From: Agarivorans litoreus
GTDB taxonomy: Bacteria; Pseudomonadota; Gammaproteobacteria; Enterobacterales; Celerinatantimonadaceae
Reading direction: 5' to 3'
Length of the DNA stretch: 64,000 nt
Assembly (NCBI RefSeq): GCF_019649015.1
Contig: NZ_BLPI01000001.1
Location: forward strand, 3,653,001 to 3,717,000
In this document: positions 38,151-48,254 of the stretch, one piece after another
Layout: each line of letters opens with the position of its first letter
Position numbering within the stretch: position 1 is the first letter of the stretch
Program-made: the position numbers and the translations under genes
The notes under the pieces: model-generated
Database searches by the model: none
Told to the model about the DNA's origin: nothing
The model's input: the letters and a program-made list of their open reading frames with translations, nothing else

Positions 38151-40370
38151 ATGACAACAACAGTGAATAATGCAGCTCTAATACGCAACGGCAATAATGC
38201 AGATGATGAGTTTATTAACATCATGCAATATTTGTCGATTTTGAAGTCGCGTTGGCTGATGATTTTGGGTTTTACATTTATCAGTGTTTTGCTGGCCATA
38301 TTGCTGGTTTTTGCGATTAAGCCAACCTATCAGGCAACTGCGGTATTACTGATTGAAGCTGAGCAGCGTAAAGCGGTGTCGATTGATGATGTGATTGGCA
38401 TCGACACCTCGAAGCAGGAGTATTACCTCACGCAGTTCGAGTTACTTAAATCGCGAAGCATTGCTCAACGAGTGATTGACGAATTTCAGCTCTATGACAA
38501 CCCTGAGTTTAACGGCGCAAACGATGGTAAGGGCTTTAATGCCGCTGGCCTTAAAAGTTTGCTGCGCTCGGTGCCTCTTATACAAAGCTTTATGCCCGTA
38601 GAAGAGCTTCCAGATTTAGAGCAGCAGCAAGAAATTGCGCGCCAAAAAGTAATGAAAACCTTTCAGCGTAATCTACACATTAATCCGGTTAAAAAGACCC
38701 AGTTAGTAAATATTAGTTTTGACTCTAGGGATCCTAAACTAGCGGCCCAAATTGCCAATGCGGTAGGAGAAACTTACATCAACTCTAACCGTGAAAGTCG
38801 TATTATTGCTAACCAAGAAGCCACCAATTGGTTAGCTGATAGAATCGGTGTATTAAAGGCTGCGGTAATGGAGTCACAAGGACGCTTAAGCGACTTCTTG
38901 CAGCGTGAACAACTTGTTGATGTAAGCGGTATCGATAGTTTGGCGAGCTCTGAGCTTGGCAATTTAAGCCGCCGTTTAGCTGATGCGCAAGATCGCCGCA
39001 CAGCTTCTGAGTCTATTTACTACTTACTGCAAGACAATAAAAATACCGCTATCTCAGAGCTATCTTCGGTAACGGCAATCTCTAACCACCCGCAACTACG
39101 TGATGTGCGTTTAGCACAAATTGAAGCAGAGCGATTGGTTTCTGAGCTTAGCAAACGCTATGGGCCTAAACACGACAAGATGATCCGTGCTCAAGCTCAG
39201 TTGGCTTCGGTGAAAGAGCGCTCCGAAGTACTGCTTAGAGTGCTCGCTTCAGGTGTTGAAAAAGAGTTGCGTAGCGCTCGTGCTCAAGAAAACGCGATCC
39301 GCACCGAGATGGAAAACAAAAAGGCTGAGTTTCAAGATATTGCACTTAAGCGGGCAACTTATGATGCCTTGAAGCGTGAAGTAGACAGCAACCAAAATCT
39401 CTATGATCTATTTGTGACACGCCAAAAAGAAACCACTGCCACCAGTGATTTTCAAGCCGCTGTAGCACGCTTTGCTGACAGGGCTGTTACGCCACTATTT
39501 CCAGCCAAACCAAAGAAAGGCATCATCATTGTGCTGGCTGCAGCCTTTGGCTTGGCTCTTGCCATTGTGCTCGCCTTAGTCAGCCAATCGCTAAATAATA
39601 CTATTGAAAGCGCGAGTGGCATTGAAGACAAGTTACGTCTTACTCCGCTAGGGGTTATTCCTTTGGTTAAACGCTCTCGCTTTAATAAAGATAATTTGCC
39701 GCTAGAACAGTTCTTTGATGAGAAACAGCTTAACTTTAGTGAGGCGGTACGCAGCATTCGTACCTCAGTAATGCTGAACATGATGAACCAACAGCGTAAG
39801 CTTTTGTCGGTGACCTCATCGGTACCTAATGAAGGTAAAACCACAACCGCGCTCAACCTTGCGATTGCTATGGCCAGTATGGAGAAAACTCTGTTGATTG
39901 ACGGTGATTTACGTAAACCCTCGTTGGGTGAACGCTTTAATCTTAACCGCGCTCATCCGGGCTTAAGTAACTTGTTAGTGATGGATGCTGAGTTAGATGA
40001 TTGTGTTGTTCATCACGAGCGTTCTGGCCTTGATTTATTACCTGCGGGTATGCAAACCGCTAACCCTCAAGAGCTATTGGCAGGCTCAAAGTTTAAAGCA
40101 CTTATCGAAGAGCTCAGCGAGCATTATGACAAAATTATTATCGATACCCCGCCAATTGCGGCGGTAAGTGATGCCTTGATTATTGGTCAAATCACCAAAT
40201 CAAGCATTGTGGTTGTAAATGCTGGGCGCACCAAGGTAAATCAAATTGAACATACCTTGCAGCAGATGATTAATCACAAAGTAGTGGTCGATGGGGTTAT
40301 CTTGAATCGAGTAAACGCCAAAAACGAAACACGTTATGGTTACTACCGTGAATACGGAGTAAGCGCATGA
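38151..40370 (+). CDS. Wzz-BY-kinase fusion (VpsO/Wzc-like tyrosine autokinase)
   Basis: 739 residues. N-terminal Wzz chain-length domain between two membrane segments (about 43-65 and 455-480), with a long periplasmic coiled coil. C-terminal BY-kinase with Walker A 'PNEGKTTTALNLA', Walker A' 'LLIDGDLRKPSLG' and Walker B 'IIIDTPPIAAVSDA'. The tail 'RYGYYREYGVSA' is the tyrosine cluster that is autophosphorylated. Controls polymer length and export. The PHP phosphatase encoded at 46057 is the likely antagonist. Confidence 0.95.
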   Translation: MTTTVNNAALIRNGNNADDEFINIMQYLSILKSRWLMILGFTFISVLLAILLVFAIKPTYQATAVLLIEAEQRKAVSIDDVIGIDTSKQEYYLTQFELLKSRSIAQRVIDEFQLYDNPEFNGANDGKGFNAAGLKSLLRSVPLIQSFMPVEELPDLEQQQEIARQKVMKTFQRNLHINPVKKTQLVNISFDSRDPKLAAQIANAVGETYINSNRESRIIANQEATNWLADRIGVLKAAVMESQGRLSDFLQREQLVDVSGIDSLASSELGNLSRRLADAQDRRTASESIYYLLQDNKNTAISELSSVTAISNHPQLRDVRLAQIEAERLVSELSKRYGPKHDKMIRAQAQLASVKERSEVLLRVLASGVEKELRSARAQENAIRTEMENKKAEFQDIALKRATYDALKREVDSNQNLYDLFVTRQKETTATSDFQAAVARFADRAVTPLFPAKPKKGIIIVLAAAFGLALAIVLALVSQSLNNTIESASGIEDKLRLTPLGVIPLVKRSRFNKDNLPLEQFFDEKQLNFSEAVRSIRTSVMLNMMNQQRKLLSVTSSVPNEGKTTTALNLAIAMASMEKTLLIDGDLRKPSLGERFNLNRAHPGLSNLLVMDAELDDCVVHHERSGLDLLPAGMQTANPQELLAGSKFKALIEELSEHYDKIIIDTPPIAAVSDALIIGQITKSSIVVVNAGRTKVNQIEHTLQQMINHKVVVDGVILNRVNAKNETRYGYYREYGVSA

Positions 40371-41602
40371 GTGGGCTAAAGCGCATAGAGTCCTTAGTTA
40401 AGCGCTTTGGCAGCATTACCCTGCTGCGAGCTTTTAGTGCGACCGGCTTAATTTTGTTTTCGTCGGTAATCACTTGGCTTTATGGCATGGACAGTTTTGG
40501 TCAGGTTTCCTTTGCTATTTCAATTGCCAACTTAATTTTGGTGATTGGCCGTTACGGATCTGAGTATTCATTTTTTGGCCGCTATTTCGACTTATCAAGC
40601 CAAGGCGAAACTGATAAAGCGGCGCGCGTATTGTTTGAAAAGTGTCGCTTGTCACTGATTTTAAGTTTAAGCCTAGCTGTTGTAGTCGTGCCCTTAAGCT
40701 TTAGTAGCATCGAGATAATCGTATTTTGTTTTTTGTATATTGTTGGCTTTGCGATTATTCAAATGGTGTCTTTGTCTCACCGAGTGATCAAAGAGTTTTA
40801 CCGGTCCTATTTGTTTGAAGCGGGTGTGTTTTTTGTCTTCAGCTCGCTGATCTTCTTAGTGCTGGCCTTGTTGGGCAATATTAACGATGTATTTGTGGTG
40901 TTAAGCGCATGTTTACTCGCTTACTTTTGTTTATTTAGCCTGTTTGGTAATAAAAAGTTGCTGCAGGGTTTTAAGCTTTCAGATGAAAGCGAAGGCATAA
41001 AGCTTAGCCAGAGTTTAAAACAAGACTCTAAGTTTTTAGCTTTTACTTTGAGTGAATATGTATTGTTTTGGGGCATCATTTTAATTAGTGGTTATACCCT
41101 TAGCGAATACGATACTGGCGTTATTGCCTGGGGTGGGCGGATCTTCCAGTTGTTTGTATTTATCTTGGCTATTCGCAACAGCGTGCAAGTACCGGAGATT
41201 TTAGCCTCACAAGATATCAAGCAAAGCTATCTCAAAGTCCGTAAAGACAGCGTGCCTTTAAGCGTGGCTGGCTTGATTGTGTCTTCACTGGCTGTAGTAG
41301 TGGTGTATGTTGTTGCAGACTTAGATTCAAACACCTTGGTAATTTGGTCGCTGTTTGCTTTGGCGGCCTGTGTTCGTTTGTATTTTGGTCCGGTTTACCA
41401 CATTTTTGTGAAATTCTCGGCCGACAAGCAGGTATATACCAACTGTGTGCTAACGGTGTTAGTTTGCGTGCTTTGTTCCGGCCTTGCTTTGTCATTATCA
41501 ACTGGCGCTCTAGGTTTAGCAGCGTGTTACCTAGTTACTTGGCTAGTCTCTCTAATTTATGCCGATAGCCAGTCTTTAGGTGGGCACTATGGTCGAGTTT
41601 AA
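40367..41602 (+). CDS. Wzx-like repeat-unit flippase
   Basis: 411 residues with about twelve membrane segments. The start 'RFGSITLLRAFSATGLILFSSVITWLYGMDSFGQVSFAISIANL' is typical of polysaccharide flippases of the MOP superfamily (Wzx). Moves the lipid-linked repeat unit to the periplasmic side. Overlaps the kinase gene by four bases and the next gene by about 20. Confidence 0.8.
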   Translation: MSGLKRIESLVKRFGSITLLRAFSATGLILFSSVITWLYGMDSFGQVSFAISIANLILVIGRYGSEYSFFGRYFDLSSQGETDKAARVLFEKCRLSLILSLSLAVVVVPLSFSSIEIIVFCFLYIVGFAIIQMVSLSHRVIKEFYRSYLFEAGVFFVFSSLIFLVLALLGNINDVFVVLSACLLAYFCLFSLFGNKKLLQGFKLSDESEGIKLSQSLKQDSKFLAFTLSEYVLFWGIILISGYTLSEYDTGVIAWGGRIFQLFVFILAIRNSVQVPEILASQDIKQSYLKVRKDSVPLSVAGLIVSSLAVVVVYVVADLDSNTLVIWSLFALAACVRLYFGPVYHIFVKFSADKQVYTNCVLTVLVCVLCSGLALSLSTGALGLAACYLVTWLVSLIYADSQSLGGHYGRV

Positions 41603-42647
41603 ACGCACTAAACTCGGTGTTTGCTACCTACTATTTTGGTCGCTGATGCTGTTATTGCTGATGACTGTTGGTAAAGATTTTTTGCCCTGGAAATGGGGCT
41701 ACGATGCAATGAAGATAGAAGGGCGCTTTGTATTTTTTGAACTAGACGGCTCCTTTTTAGCCACCCGTGAATTACTCTATTTTTTAGGACGTGAAAGCGC
41801 AGTGCTGAGCACCGCTACCATTGGGTTTTTGTGGCTTCTGGTTATTTCAAAGTATGTAGTAACACTTAAAGATTTACTGGTAGTGAGCTTATTTACCCTG
41901 CCTAGTATGCTGCTCAATGTTATTTGGCCAGCTAAAGAAACCATTGTAATGGCGCTTTGTCTGCTGGTGTTTTATTCCACTTATTTTAGCCGTAAAGCTT
42001 TTATCTTAAGCGTTGTAGTGCTTTACGTGAGTTACGCGATGCAGGTTCGCTCCTACTATTTTCTTATTCTAGGGGTATTTCTAGCTGGCTATGTCATGCA
42101 GTATTTTAGCGATAAGGGCTTTCCTATGCGTAATAGCCTTAATCGAACTGCGTTTAAACTCGCTAGTTTTAAACCTGCTTGGTATTTTCTTGCCTTTTTT
42201 GTTTGTTTAGCCTTTTTGTTGCCTGATGCCTTTTATCAAATGTCTCAAGGCCAGCGAGATATTTCCAATAACTACGCCAAGTTAGAGGGTAGTTTTAACG
42301 TAACTGCTTTCGACAATTTAGTGGATGTAGCACGTGGTTTGCCCTTTATTATTAATTTTGGCTGGGCCTTGTTACAACTGAGCTTGCCGCTGATTTTTGC
42401 CCAAGGCCTTAATCAACTGTTACTGCTGTTGTTTAGCGTGGGCGTTTTGATGATTTGCGGAAAAATGATTAAGCGTAAACAGGGAGACTTGTTACTTACC
42501 TTGTTTTGCTCTCACATGTTTGTACTGCTGCTATTCGAGCCAGATCAGGGAAGTTACTTTAGGCATATTTTATCGGCAGCTATTTATTTACTCCCCGCTT
42601 ATTCACTTATTTTTGGTAGTTCTCGACAAGGAGTCTTAGATGACTAA
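41589..42647 (+). CDS. Polytopic membrane protein, candidate polysaccharide polymerase
   Basis: 352 residues from the ATG at 41589; a GTG at 41580 is also possible. Around ten membrane segments with a large loop ('LPDAFYQMSQGQRDISNNYAKLEGSFNVTAFDNLVDV') in the second half, as in Wzy/EpsG-type polymerases. No named motif is recognisable. Its place between flippase and transferase genes supports a Wzy role, but a second polymerase/ligase-type protein is encoded at 46845. Confidence 0.6.
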   Translation: MVEFKRTKLGVCYLLFWSLMLLLLMTVGKDFLPWKWGYDAMKIEGRFVFFELDGSFLATRELLYFLGRESAVLSTATIGFLWLLVISKYVVTLKDLLVVSLFTLPSMLLNVIWPAKETIVMALCLLVFYSTYFSRKAFILSVVVLYVSYAMQVRSYYFLILGVFLAGYVMQYFSDKGFPMRNSLNRTAFKLASFKPAWYFLAFFVCLAFLLPDAFYQMSQGQRDISNNYAKLEGSFNVTAFDNLVDVARGLPFIINFGWALLQLSLPLIFAQGLNQLLLLLFSVGVLMICGKMIKRKQGDLLLTLFCSHMFVLLLFEPDQGSYFRHILSAAIYLLPAYSLIFGSSRQGVLDD

Positions 42648-43854
42648 AAAGGACACCCATTACCTTATTGCTGCAGTTCCTTATAGTGATAATTTTGGTG
42701 ATGCATTAATTCATAATTCGCTGGCATGGAAGCTAGAAAATTATGATATCTCCAGTGAGGCCTTAGATATTGCTGGAAGGCATAACTTTGAGCGCAGTGC
42801 TCAGCAAAATGCAATTAAAGACAAGATCTTGAAAAGCCGTTTTGAATGGGTACGCCAGCTATTTATCCCTCTCAATAGTATGCTGGTGGCCGTTAAAAAC
42901 TACCGTAATTGGATGAGTAAAGTGAAGGCCGCTGATGTGGTGTTGATGGGCGGCGGTAACCTAATTAGCGATGTTTATCTTAACTTCCCGCTTAAGCTTT
43001 ATTTTCTATCACTGTTTTGCTACTTCGCTAATACCAACTACGCGGTAGTGTATGTTGGGGTGGCTAAGCGTATGTCTGGTCCAGGGCGCTGGCTGTTCAA
43101 GCGGTTGTTTGCGGCTAAGCAGTGTTTGTATATTTCGGTACGCGATGCTGCCAGTAAAGACAATATCGCTTACTTGTTTGGCGCGCAGATTGCCGACAAG
43201 GTGGTGGTGAGCATAGACCCCGCTGTGAACCTGAACCTTAGTTACAGTGAAGCGCCACACTCCGATCTTAGTAAACAAGCATACGCCGCCATTAACATTG
43301 TGAACCCGGTGGTATTAATGGTTAATTCTGACAACGATGTGAGTTTTAACGAGCAAGACTACCAGCAATGGATCAGCCAGTGTGTGGCTAAGGTTAAGGC
43401 TGCTGGTTTGTTACCGGTGCTTTATACCAATGGCGCCCAAGAAGACCAGCAATATATGCAAGACATTGCCAGCAGCTTGCCCGATGCAAAGATAGTAAGT
43501 GTAGAGCAAGTCGATGATTTGGTTAAAGTAGTTAGCCAGGCGCAATGTGTATTTGCTACTAGGCTTCACTCGGCAATTAGTGCCTTTTCTTTTTCGGTAC
43601 CGTTTACCGTAATGAGCTGGGACAGCAAAGTGAGCGCCTTTGTTGAAGCGGTGAAATTACCCACTTCAATGCTGTTTGATTTTAGCCGCGAAGGCATGCA
43701 ACAACATAGCGAAACCATTCAATTAGCCGACATGCCCGAGCTGCAGCAACAAGTTGCTCAAGCTCGTCACAAGGTAGTAAACGCTTGGGATGTAGAGTTT
43801 AGAGATATGCTGCAACGCTTAGAGCAGTATCAAGCGGAGAGCCAGTTATCATGA
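42640..43854 (+). CDS. Polysaccharide pyruvyl transferase family protein
   Basis: 404 residues. 'YSDNFGDALIHNSLAWKLENYDI' at the start, 'VVLMGGGNLISDVYLNFPLKLYFL' and C-terminal 'VFATRLHSAISAFSFSVPF' are the PS_pyruv_trans family pattern. Such enzymes transfer pyruvate from phosphoenolpyruvate to a sugar as a ketal, giving an acidic polymer; some members have other roles. Overlaps its neighbours by 8 and 4 bases. Confidence 0.85.
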   Translation: MTKKDTHYLIAAVPYSDNFGDALIHNSLAWKLENYDISSEALDIAGRHNFERSAQQNAIKDKILKSRFEWVRQLFIPLNSMLVAVKNYRNWMSKVKAADVVLMGGGNLISDVYLNFPLKLYFLSLFCYFANTNYAVVYVGVAKRMSGPGRWLFKRLFAAKQCLYISVRDAASKDNIAYLFGAQIADKVVVSIDPAVNLNLSYSEAPHSDLSKQAYAAINIVNPVVLMVNSDNDVSFNEQDYQQWISQCVAKVKAAGLLPVLYTNGAQEDQQYMQDIASSLPDAKIVSVEQVDDLVKVVSQAQCVFATRLHSAISAFSFSVPFTVMSWDSKVSAFVEAVKLPTSMLFDFSREGMQQHSETIQLADMPELQQQVAQARHKVVNAWDVEFRDMLQRLEQYQAESQLS

Positions 43855-44918
43855 AGATATTACATGTAACCGAAACCTTGGTTGGCGGCGTAGAAACTTA
43901 CTTAAACACCATTATCCCTTACCAAGCAGAGTGCTATGGCACCGACAATATTTTGGTGTTAGCGCCGCAGCAACACGTAGCGGAAGACGCGCCCTTAAAG
44001 GCCTATTATCGCTGCTTTGATCGCCCAAGCCGCAGCCTAGGTTCATGTGCAAGTTTAGCTAAGTTGTTTAAGCAAGCGGTTATCGATTTTGACCCCGACG
44101 TAATTCATATCCACAGTACTTTTGCTGGTGTGGTTTGCCGGATCCCAGGCCTAATTAACAAACGTAGTCACCGGAAGGTGGTGTATTGTTCCCATGGCTG
44201 GTGCTTTGATGGTTACAGCGGCATTAAAGCTAAGGTGTTCTCACTAATCGAAAAGGTATTGGCCTACCGAGTCAGCTCGGTGATTAATATTTCTCATCAT
44301 GATTTTGAAAGTGCCCGCCAGCAAAAAATTCCTGAGCATAAAATGGTGGTGTTTGAGAACGCTTTAGATGATTTGGATCAAGACATACAGCGAGCCGAAA
44401 ACCAAGGCATGTTAAAGCTGTTGTTTGTCGGGCGTTTAGACAAACAAAAAGGCGTAGATTTACTCATTGAAGCCATTCGCCAAGTAGAAACAGAAGTAGA
44501 ACTGCACATCGCCGGAGCCAGTGTGGTATCTAAGCAACAACTTAATTTATCTGATTGCCGAGTGATTCAACATGGTTGGTGTAGCCAAGAACAACTTCGT
44601 GAGCTGTATGCCAGTGTAGATGCGCTGGTTGTGCCTTCACGCTGGGAAGGTTTTGGTTTGGTGGTAATAGAAGCATTCCGCCAAGGTTTGCCGGTTGTCG
44701 TGAGTGATGCAGGTGCTTTGCCCAGTCTAGTCGCCGAGGGAAGCACCGGTTATGTGTTTGAAAACAGTAATAGCAATGCTCTTGCCAAAGTCATTGGCCA
44801 ACTCGATAGAGCAACGCTTAGCGCAATGTCTAAACAATGTCGTGAAGTATTTGTAAGCCGCTTCGAGGCTAAACGTTTAAATACTCAATTAACCGATCTG
44901 TATGCAGCGGCCGATTAG
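43851..44918 (+). CDS. Glycosyltransferase family 4
   Basis: 355 residues with the GT-B fold. N-terminal 'MKILHVTETLVGGVETYLNTI', donor-domain 'LLFVGRLDKQKGVDLLIEAI' and the EX7E motif in 'PSRWEGFGLVVIEAFRQGLPVVVSDAG'. Adds one sugar to the growing lipid-linked unit. It is the only ordinary glycosyltransferase in the operon. Confidence 0.92.
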   Translation: MKILHVTETLVGGVETYLNTIIPYQAECYGTDNILVLAPQQHVAEDAPLKAYYRCFDRPSRSLGSCASLAKLFKQAVIDFDPDVIHIHSTFAGVVCRIPGLINKRSHRKVVYCSHGWCFDGYSGIKAKVFSLIEKVLAYRVSSVINISHHDFESARQQKIPEHKMVVFENALDDLDQDIQRAENQGMLKLLFVGRLDKQKGVDLLIEAIRQVETEVELHIAGASVVSKQQLNLSDCRVIQHGWCSQEQLRELYASVDALVVPSRWEGFGLVVIEAFRQGLPVVVSDAGALPSLVAEGSTGYVFENSNSNALAKVIGQLDRATLSAMSKQCREVFVSRFEAKRLNTQLTDLYAAAD

Positions 44919-44950
44919 CTTATGTATAAATGTGCGGGAGGACAGCATTG

Positions 44951-45658
44951 ATGAGCCAAGTTAAACATAAGCTATTTTTATTTGGGCTATTAGGCACCGC
45001 ACTATGGGTAGCTGTTGTTGCGGTGCAATATGGTTTAGCCAATGCAAACAGCTATGCGGTTGGCGCTTGGCATCAACGTTGGCAGAAAGATCTTAATCAG
45101 CAACTCACGCAAACTAATTTAGCGGTAGCCGAGCACGTCACTCGCGACATGTTAGCTTGGCAAGCCAATCACCCTCATTATCAAGTATTGGCTGCCAAAC
45201 AAGTAGAATGGAGTAATTTTTACAGCTTGGTTATTAGCTCCGATACTGCGAACAAGTCCCTGTTAAAAAAGCAGAACTTGCTTAAAGCTCAACAGTTCTA
45301 TCTACGCTCTGCTGAACTTAGGCCAACTTGGCCAAATACCTACGTTGATTTAGCTAAAAACGCCCTTTATCGCCAAGCCAGTAGCCAAGAGGCGATGGCT
45401 TATTTGGAGCTTGCTGCAAAGGTGGGCGAGAACGCCCCCGTGACTTTATTTGCCTATGTAGAGATTGGTTTAAGTTTGTGGCCCGAGCTAAGTATTGAAC
45501 AGCGTACAACGGTGGCTAAAGCCTTACTTAAAATTGAACAACACTCCTTTATGCATAAAGGTTTAAGCCAAGCGATGAGGCAAGCGCAATTTAAACAACG
45601 CGCCTGTGCTTTGTATTTGTTAGCCGGGATAGATTATGTCGCTTGTGCCAATACCTAA
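44951..45658 (+). CDS. VpsP-like polysaccharide biosynthesis protein
   Basis: 235 residues from the ATG at 44951, with GGGAGG about 9 bases upstream. One N-terminal membrane segment ('LFLFGLLGTALWVAVVAVQYGL'), then a helical TPR-like part ('KAQQFYLRSAELRPTWPNTYVDLAKNALYR'). It resembles VpsP of Vibrio exopolysaccharide clusters, whose molecular role is not known. The C-terminus overlaps the VanZ-like gene by 23 bases. Confidence 0.7.
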   Translation: MSQVKHKLFLFGLLGTALWVAVVAVQYGLANANSYAVGAWHQRWQKDLNQQLTQTNLAVAEHVTRDMLAWQANHPHYQVLAAKQVEWSNFYSLVISSDTANKSLLKKQNLLKAQQFYLRSAELRPTWPNTYVDLAKNALYRQASSQEAMAYLELAAKVGENAPVTLFAYVEIGLSLWPELSIEQRTTVAKALLKIEQHSFMHKGLSQAMRQAQFKQRACALYLLAGIDYVACANT

Positions 45659-46067
45659 ACAGCGATATTGGCGTATCGCTTGCTGCATCTTTGCAGTGTT
45701 GTTATTACTTGCGAGTAGCTTAAAGAGCCTAGGTAATAACCGCGTGTTTTTTGTTGAGTTAGAAATTTTGTTAGGTGGCGATAGCGTGGTGCATTTTGCT
45801 GCTGCATTTATTGTTAGCACCTTGGTGATGATGGCGGTGAGTGACAAGTTGTATCGCTTAAAACTAGTTAAATTGCCACTGGTATTTGTCATGTTGTGCT
45901 TAGTGTTTGCGGTTGATGAAGGGTTGCAGTTGTTTTCTGTTCATCGGCAGTTTTCCTGGGGCGACTTGGGTTTTAACTATGCAGGGTTAATCTGCGCTGG
46001 CGCTCTAGTTTGGCGCTTGCGGCGACCACATGTATGGCAAGTAGCAGGAGAAGAAAATGTTCATTGA
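45636..46067 (+). CDS. VanZ-like membrane protein (VpsQ-type)
   Basis: 143 residues with four membrane segments. 'DSVVHFAAAFIVSTLVMM' and 'AVDEGLQLFSVHRQFSWGDLGFNYAG' follow the VanZ-family pattern H...E-x-x-Q...D-x-x-x-N. Position after the VpsP-like gene matches vpsQ in Vibrio. Function in polysaccharide production unknown. Confidence 0.8.
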   Translation: MSLVPIPKQRYWRIACCIFAVLLLLASSLKSLGNNRVFFVELEILLGGDSVVHFAAAFIVSTLVMMAVSDKLYRLKLVKLPLVFVMLCLVFAVDEGLQLFSVHRQFSWGDLGFNYAGLICAGALVWRLRRPHVWQVAGEENVH

Positions 46068-46779
46068 TTTGCATTGTCATATATTGCCAGGAATTGATGA
46101 TGGCGCGCAAAACCTAAAACATGCCATTGCAATGGTAGAGATGGCAATAGCTAGTGGAACCAAAGTGATGGTGGCTACACCACACATGCACCCAGGAATT
46201 TACAACAATAATCCTGCTACCATAGAGGCCGCCTATAACACGCTTAAACATGCGGTAACTCAGCGCGAACTAGACATCGAGCTTCGCAGTGCAGCTGAGG
46301 TGCATTTATGCCCAGAGGTGATGCTGTGGGCAGAAAAAGGCCTGCTGCCTTTTATTGGAGAGTATCAACATAAGTCTTTGTTGTTACTTGAGCTACCACA
46401 TAGCAGTGTCCCTCAGGGAACAACCAGTTTAGTGCGCTGGCTACACAACAACAATATTCAAGTCATGATTGCTCATCCAGAGCGTAACCATGGTATTTGG
46501 AAGAATCCTTACCAGCTCTCTCAATTACTCAAATTAGGGTGTTTGTTTCAAGTGACCGCTGATTCATTTTTAGGGCGCTTTCGCCAACAAGCACAGAATA
46601 TTGCAGAGAGTTTACTTAAGGCAGATTCGATTCACATTGTAGCTAGTGATGCCCATGATTTGGAAAAACGTACCCCCGATTTACGTGAAGCCTTTGAACA
46701 GATAAGCCTACTAAGCAGTGAACAGCACGCAAAACGTTTGCTATGGGATAACCCGGCGCAAATGCTAGGCAAACACTAA
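46057..46779 (+). CDS. PHP-type tyrosine-protein phosphatase (CpsB/CapC/YwqE family)
   Basis: 240 residues. Metal motifs of the PHP domain: 'MFIDLHCHILPGIDDGAQ', 'ATPHMHPG', 'AHPERN' and 'ASDAHDLEKR'. This family dephosphorylates the tyrosine tail of BY-kinases. It is therefore the probable partner of the kinase at 38151. Such phosphatases are common in Firmicutes but also occur in marine gammaproteobacterial exopolysaccharide operons. Overlaps the VanZ-like gene by 11 bases. Confidence 0.92.
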   Translation: MFIDLHCHILPGIDDGAQNLKHAIAMVEMAIASGTKVMVATPHMHPGIYNNNPATIEAAYNTLKHAVTQRELDIELRSAAEVHLCPEVMLWAEKGLLPFIGEYQHKSLLLLELPHSSVPQGTTSLVRWLHNNNIQVMIAHPERNHGIWKNPYQLSQLLKLGCLFQVTADSFLGRFRQQAQNIAESLLKADSIHIVASDAHDLEKRTPDLREAFEQISLLSSEQHAKRLLWDNPAQMLGKH

Positions 46780-46844
46780 CAAGCAGCAATTTAATCACTA
46801 GATTTTTCCGGGCTTTGCCCTGAAATGACAAGGAAGCGCCGACT

Positions 46845-48254
46845 ATGCGAGTATCGACGGGAAGATTAGAAGCGATAATCTTTGCCAGCTTTATCTTTTT
46901 ACTAGTTTGGTTGCCCATCCCCTTAGGCAGTAATCGCCCTTGGGCATGGTCAATAATGGAAGTGATCATTGCCTTACAAAGTATTGGCTTGGTGTACTGT
47001 TTTAGAGCAAAAATCCCTTGGCAGTATCTGCGCCCTGGTTGGTGGTTATTAGCAGCGTTGGCAATATTTCAACTTTTTACTTTGCTGCAATTGGTGCCGT
47101 TACCTGCCGGTTTACTGGCTTGGCTTGCACCGCAAAATGCTGAGTTGCGCGGCGTTGCTAGTTTATCTGGCGAAGCAGTCAAAGGCTTTGCACCGCTCTC
47201 GCTAGATCCAGAGCAAAGTAAAATTAGCTTATTAAAAGGTGTGAGTTATTTGTTGCTGGCATTGAATACCTTGCTGCTGGTGAACCGCCCAGAACGTATT
47301 CGTGCAGTGTTAATTGCTATTGTGGTAAGTGGTACTTTTCAGGCCTTTTATGGAGCGATGCTGTTATTAAGTAATGTTGAGCAAAGCCCAGTGTTTGGTA
47401 CCGATATTGGTCCGGTGGCTACAGGCTCTTACATCTATAAAAACCACTTTGCTAACTACTTGTTACTCAGCTTGATGATGGGCTTAGCACTGATTGTCGC
47501 CGACTTAAAACTAACGGGAGCAGAGACTTGGCAGGCCCGTCTTTCCGGTTTGCTAGAAGCTGCTCTAAGCCCCAAAATGCTAGTACGCATGTGCATGATT
47601 ATTATGGTTATTGGCTTGGTTATGTCGCGTTCACGCATGGGCAATAGTGCGTTTTTTGCAACTACTGTTATTGGCGGTATATTGGCATTATTGCTTTATA
47701 AGCAGCGGCCAAAAAGCCTTACCATATTAATGGTGAGTATTCTTATTATCGACATGTTGATTGTGAGTTCACTGTTTGGATTAAGTAAGGTAAGAGAGCG
47801 TTTGAGCTCTACGGTATTGGTAGACGAAGGGCGTATTTATATCTTCGATTGGGCGCTGAACATGCTCAAAGATTTCCCGATTTGGGGCAGTGGTGCCGGC
47901 AGCTTTTATTCGGTGTTTCAAGCCTATTTACCTCAGCCTATCAGTGCTTTTTTCGACCATACCCATAACGACTATTTACAGTTCGCCATTGAGTCAGGCT
48001 TGCCTGTTACTTTGCTTTTAGGAGCAGCGGTTTTATGGGTAGCCTATCGCTGCTTACGTACTTTGCGAAAACGTAACGACCCCTTAATGAAAGGCACAGC
48101 CTTAGGTTGCTTTATGGCCATCACCGCCATGCTGATACACATAAGTGTTGATTTTAACTTGCAAGCGCCCGCTAACGCAGCCACGTTTGTGGTGGTGTTA
48201 AGCTTAGCTCTAATTGCCAGCAAAATGCCTAAACAAGGCTATCAAGTGGTTTAG
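46845..48254 (+). CDS. O-antigen ligase/Wzy_C family membrane protein
   Basis: 469 residues, about twelve membrane segments. A large periplasmic loop with 'RIYIFDWALNMLKDFPIWGSGAGSFYSVFQAY' and 'FDHTHNDYLQFAIESGLPVTLLLGAAVLW' is the Wzy_C/WaaL signature (H-x-N-D-Y). Polymerises or ligates lipid-linked repeat units. Last gene of the operon, 65 bases after the phosphatase. Confidence 0.88.
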   Translation: MRVSTGRLEAIIFASFIFLLVWLPIPLGSNRPWAWSIMEVIIALQSIGLVYCFRAKIPWQYLRPGWWLLAALAIFQLFTLLQLVPLPAGLLAWLAPQNAELRGVASLSGEAVKGFAPLSLDPEQSKISLLKGVSYLLLALNTLLLVNRPERIRAVLIAIVVSGTFQAFYGAMLLLSNVEQSPVFGTDIGPVATGSYIYKNHFANYLLLSLMMGLALIVADLKLTGAETWQARLSGLLEAALSPKMLVRMCMIIMVIGLVMSRSRMGNSAFFATTVIGGILALLLYKQRPKSLTILMVSILIIDMLIVSSLFGLSKVRERLSSTVLVDEGRIYIFDWALNMLKDFPIWGSGAGSFYSVFQAYLPQPISAFFDHTHNDYLQFAIESGLPVTLLLGAAVLWVAYRCLRTLRKRNDPLMKGTALGCFMAITAMLIHISVDFNLQAPANAATFVVVLSLALIASKMPKQGYQVV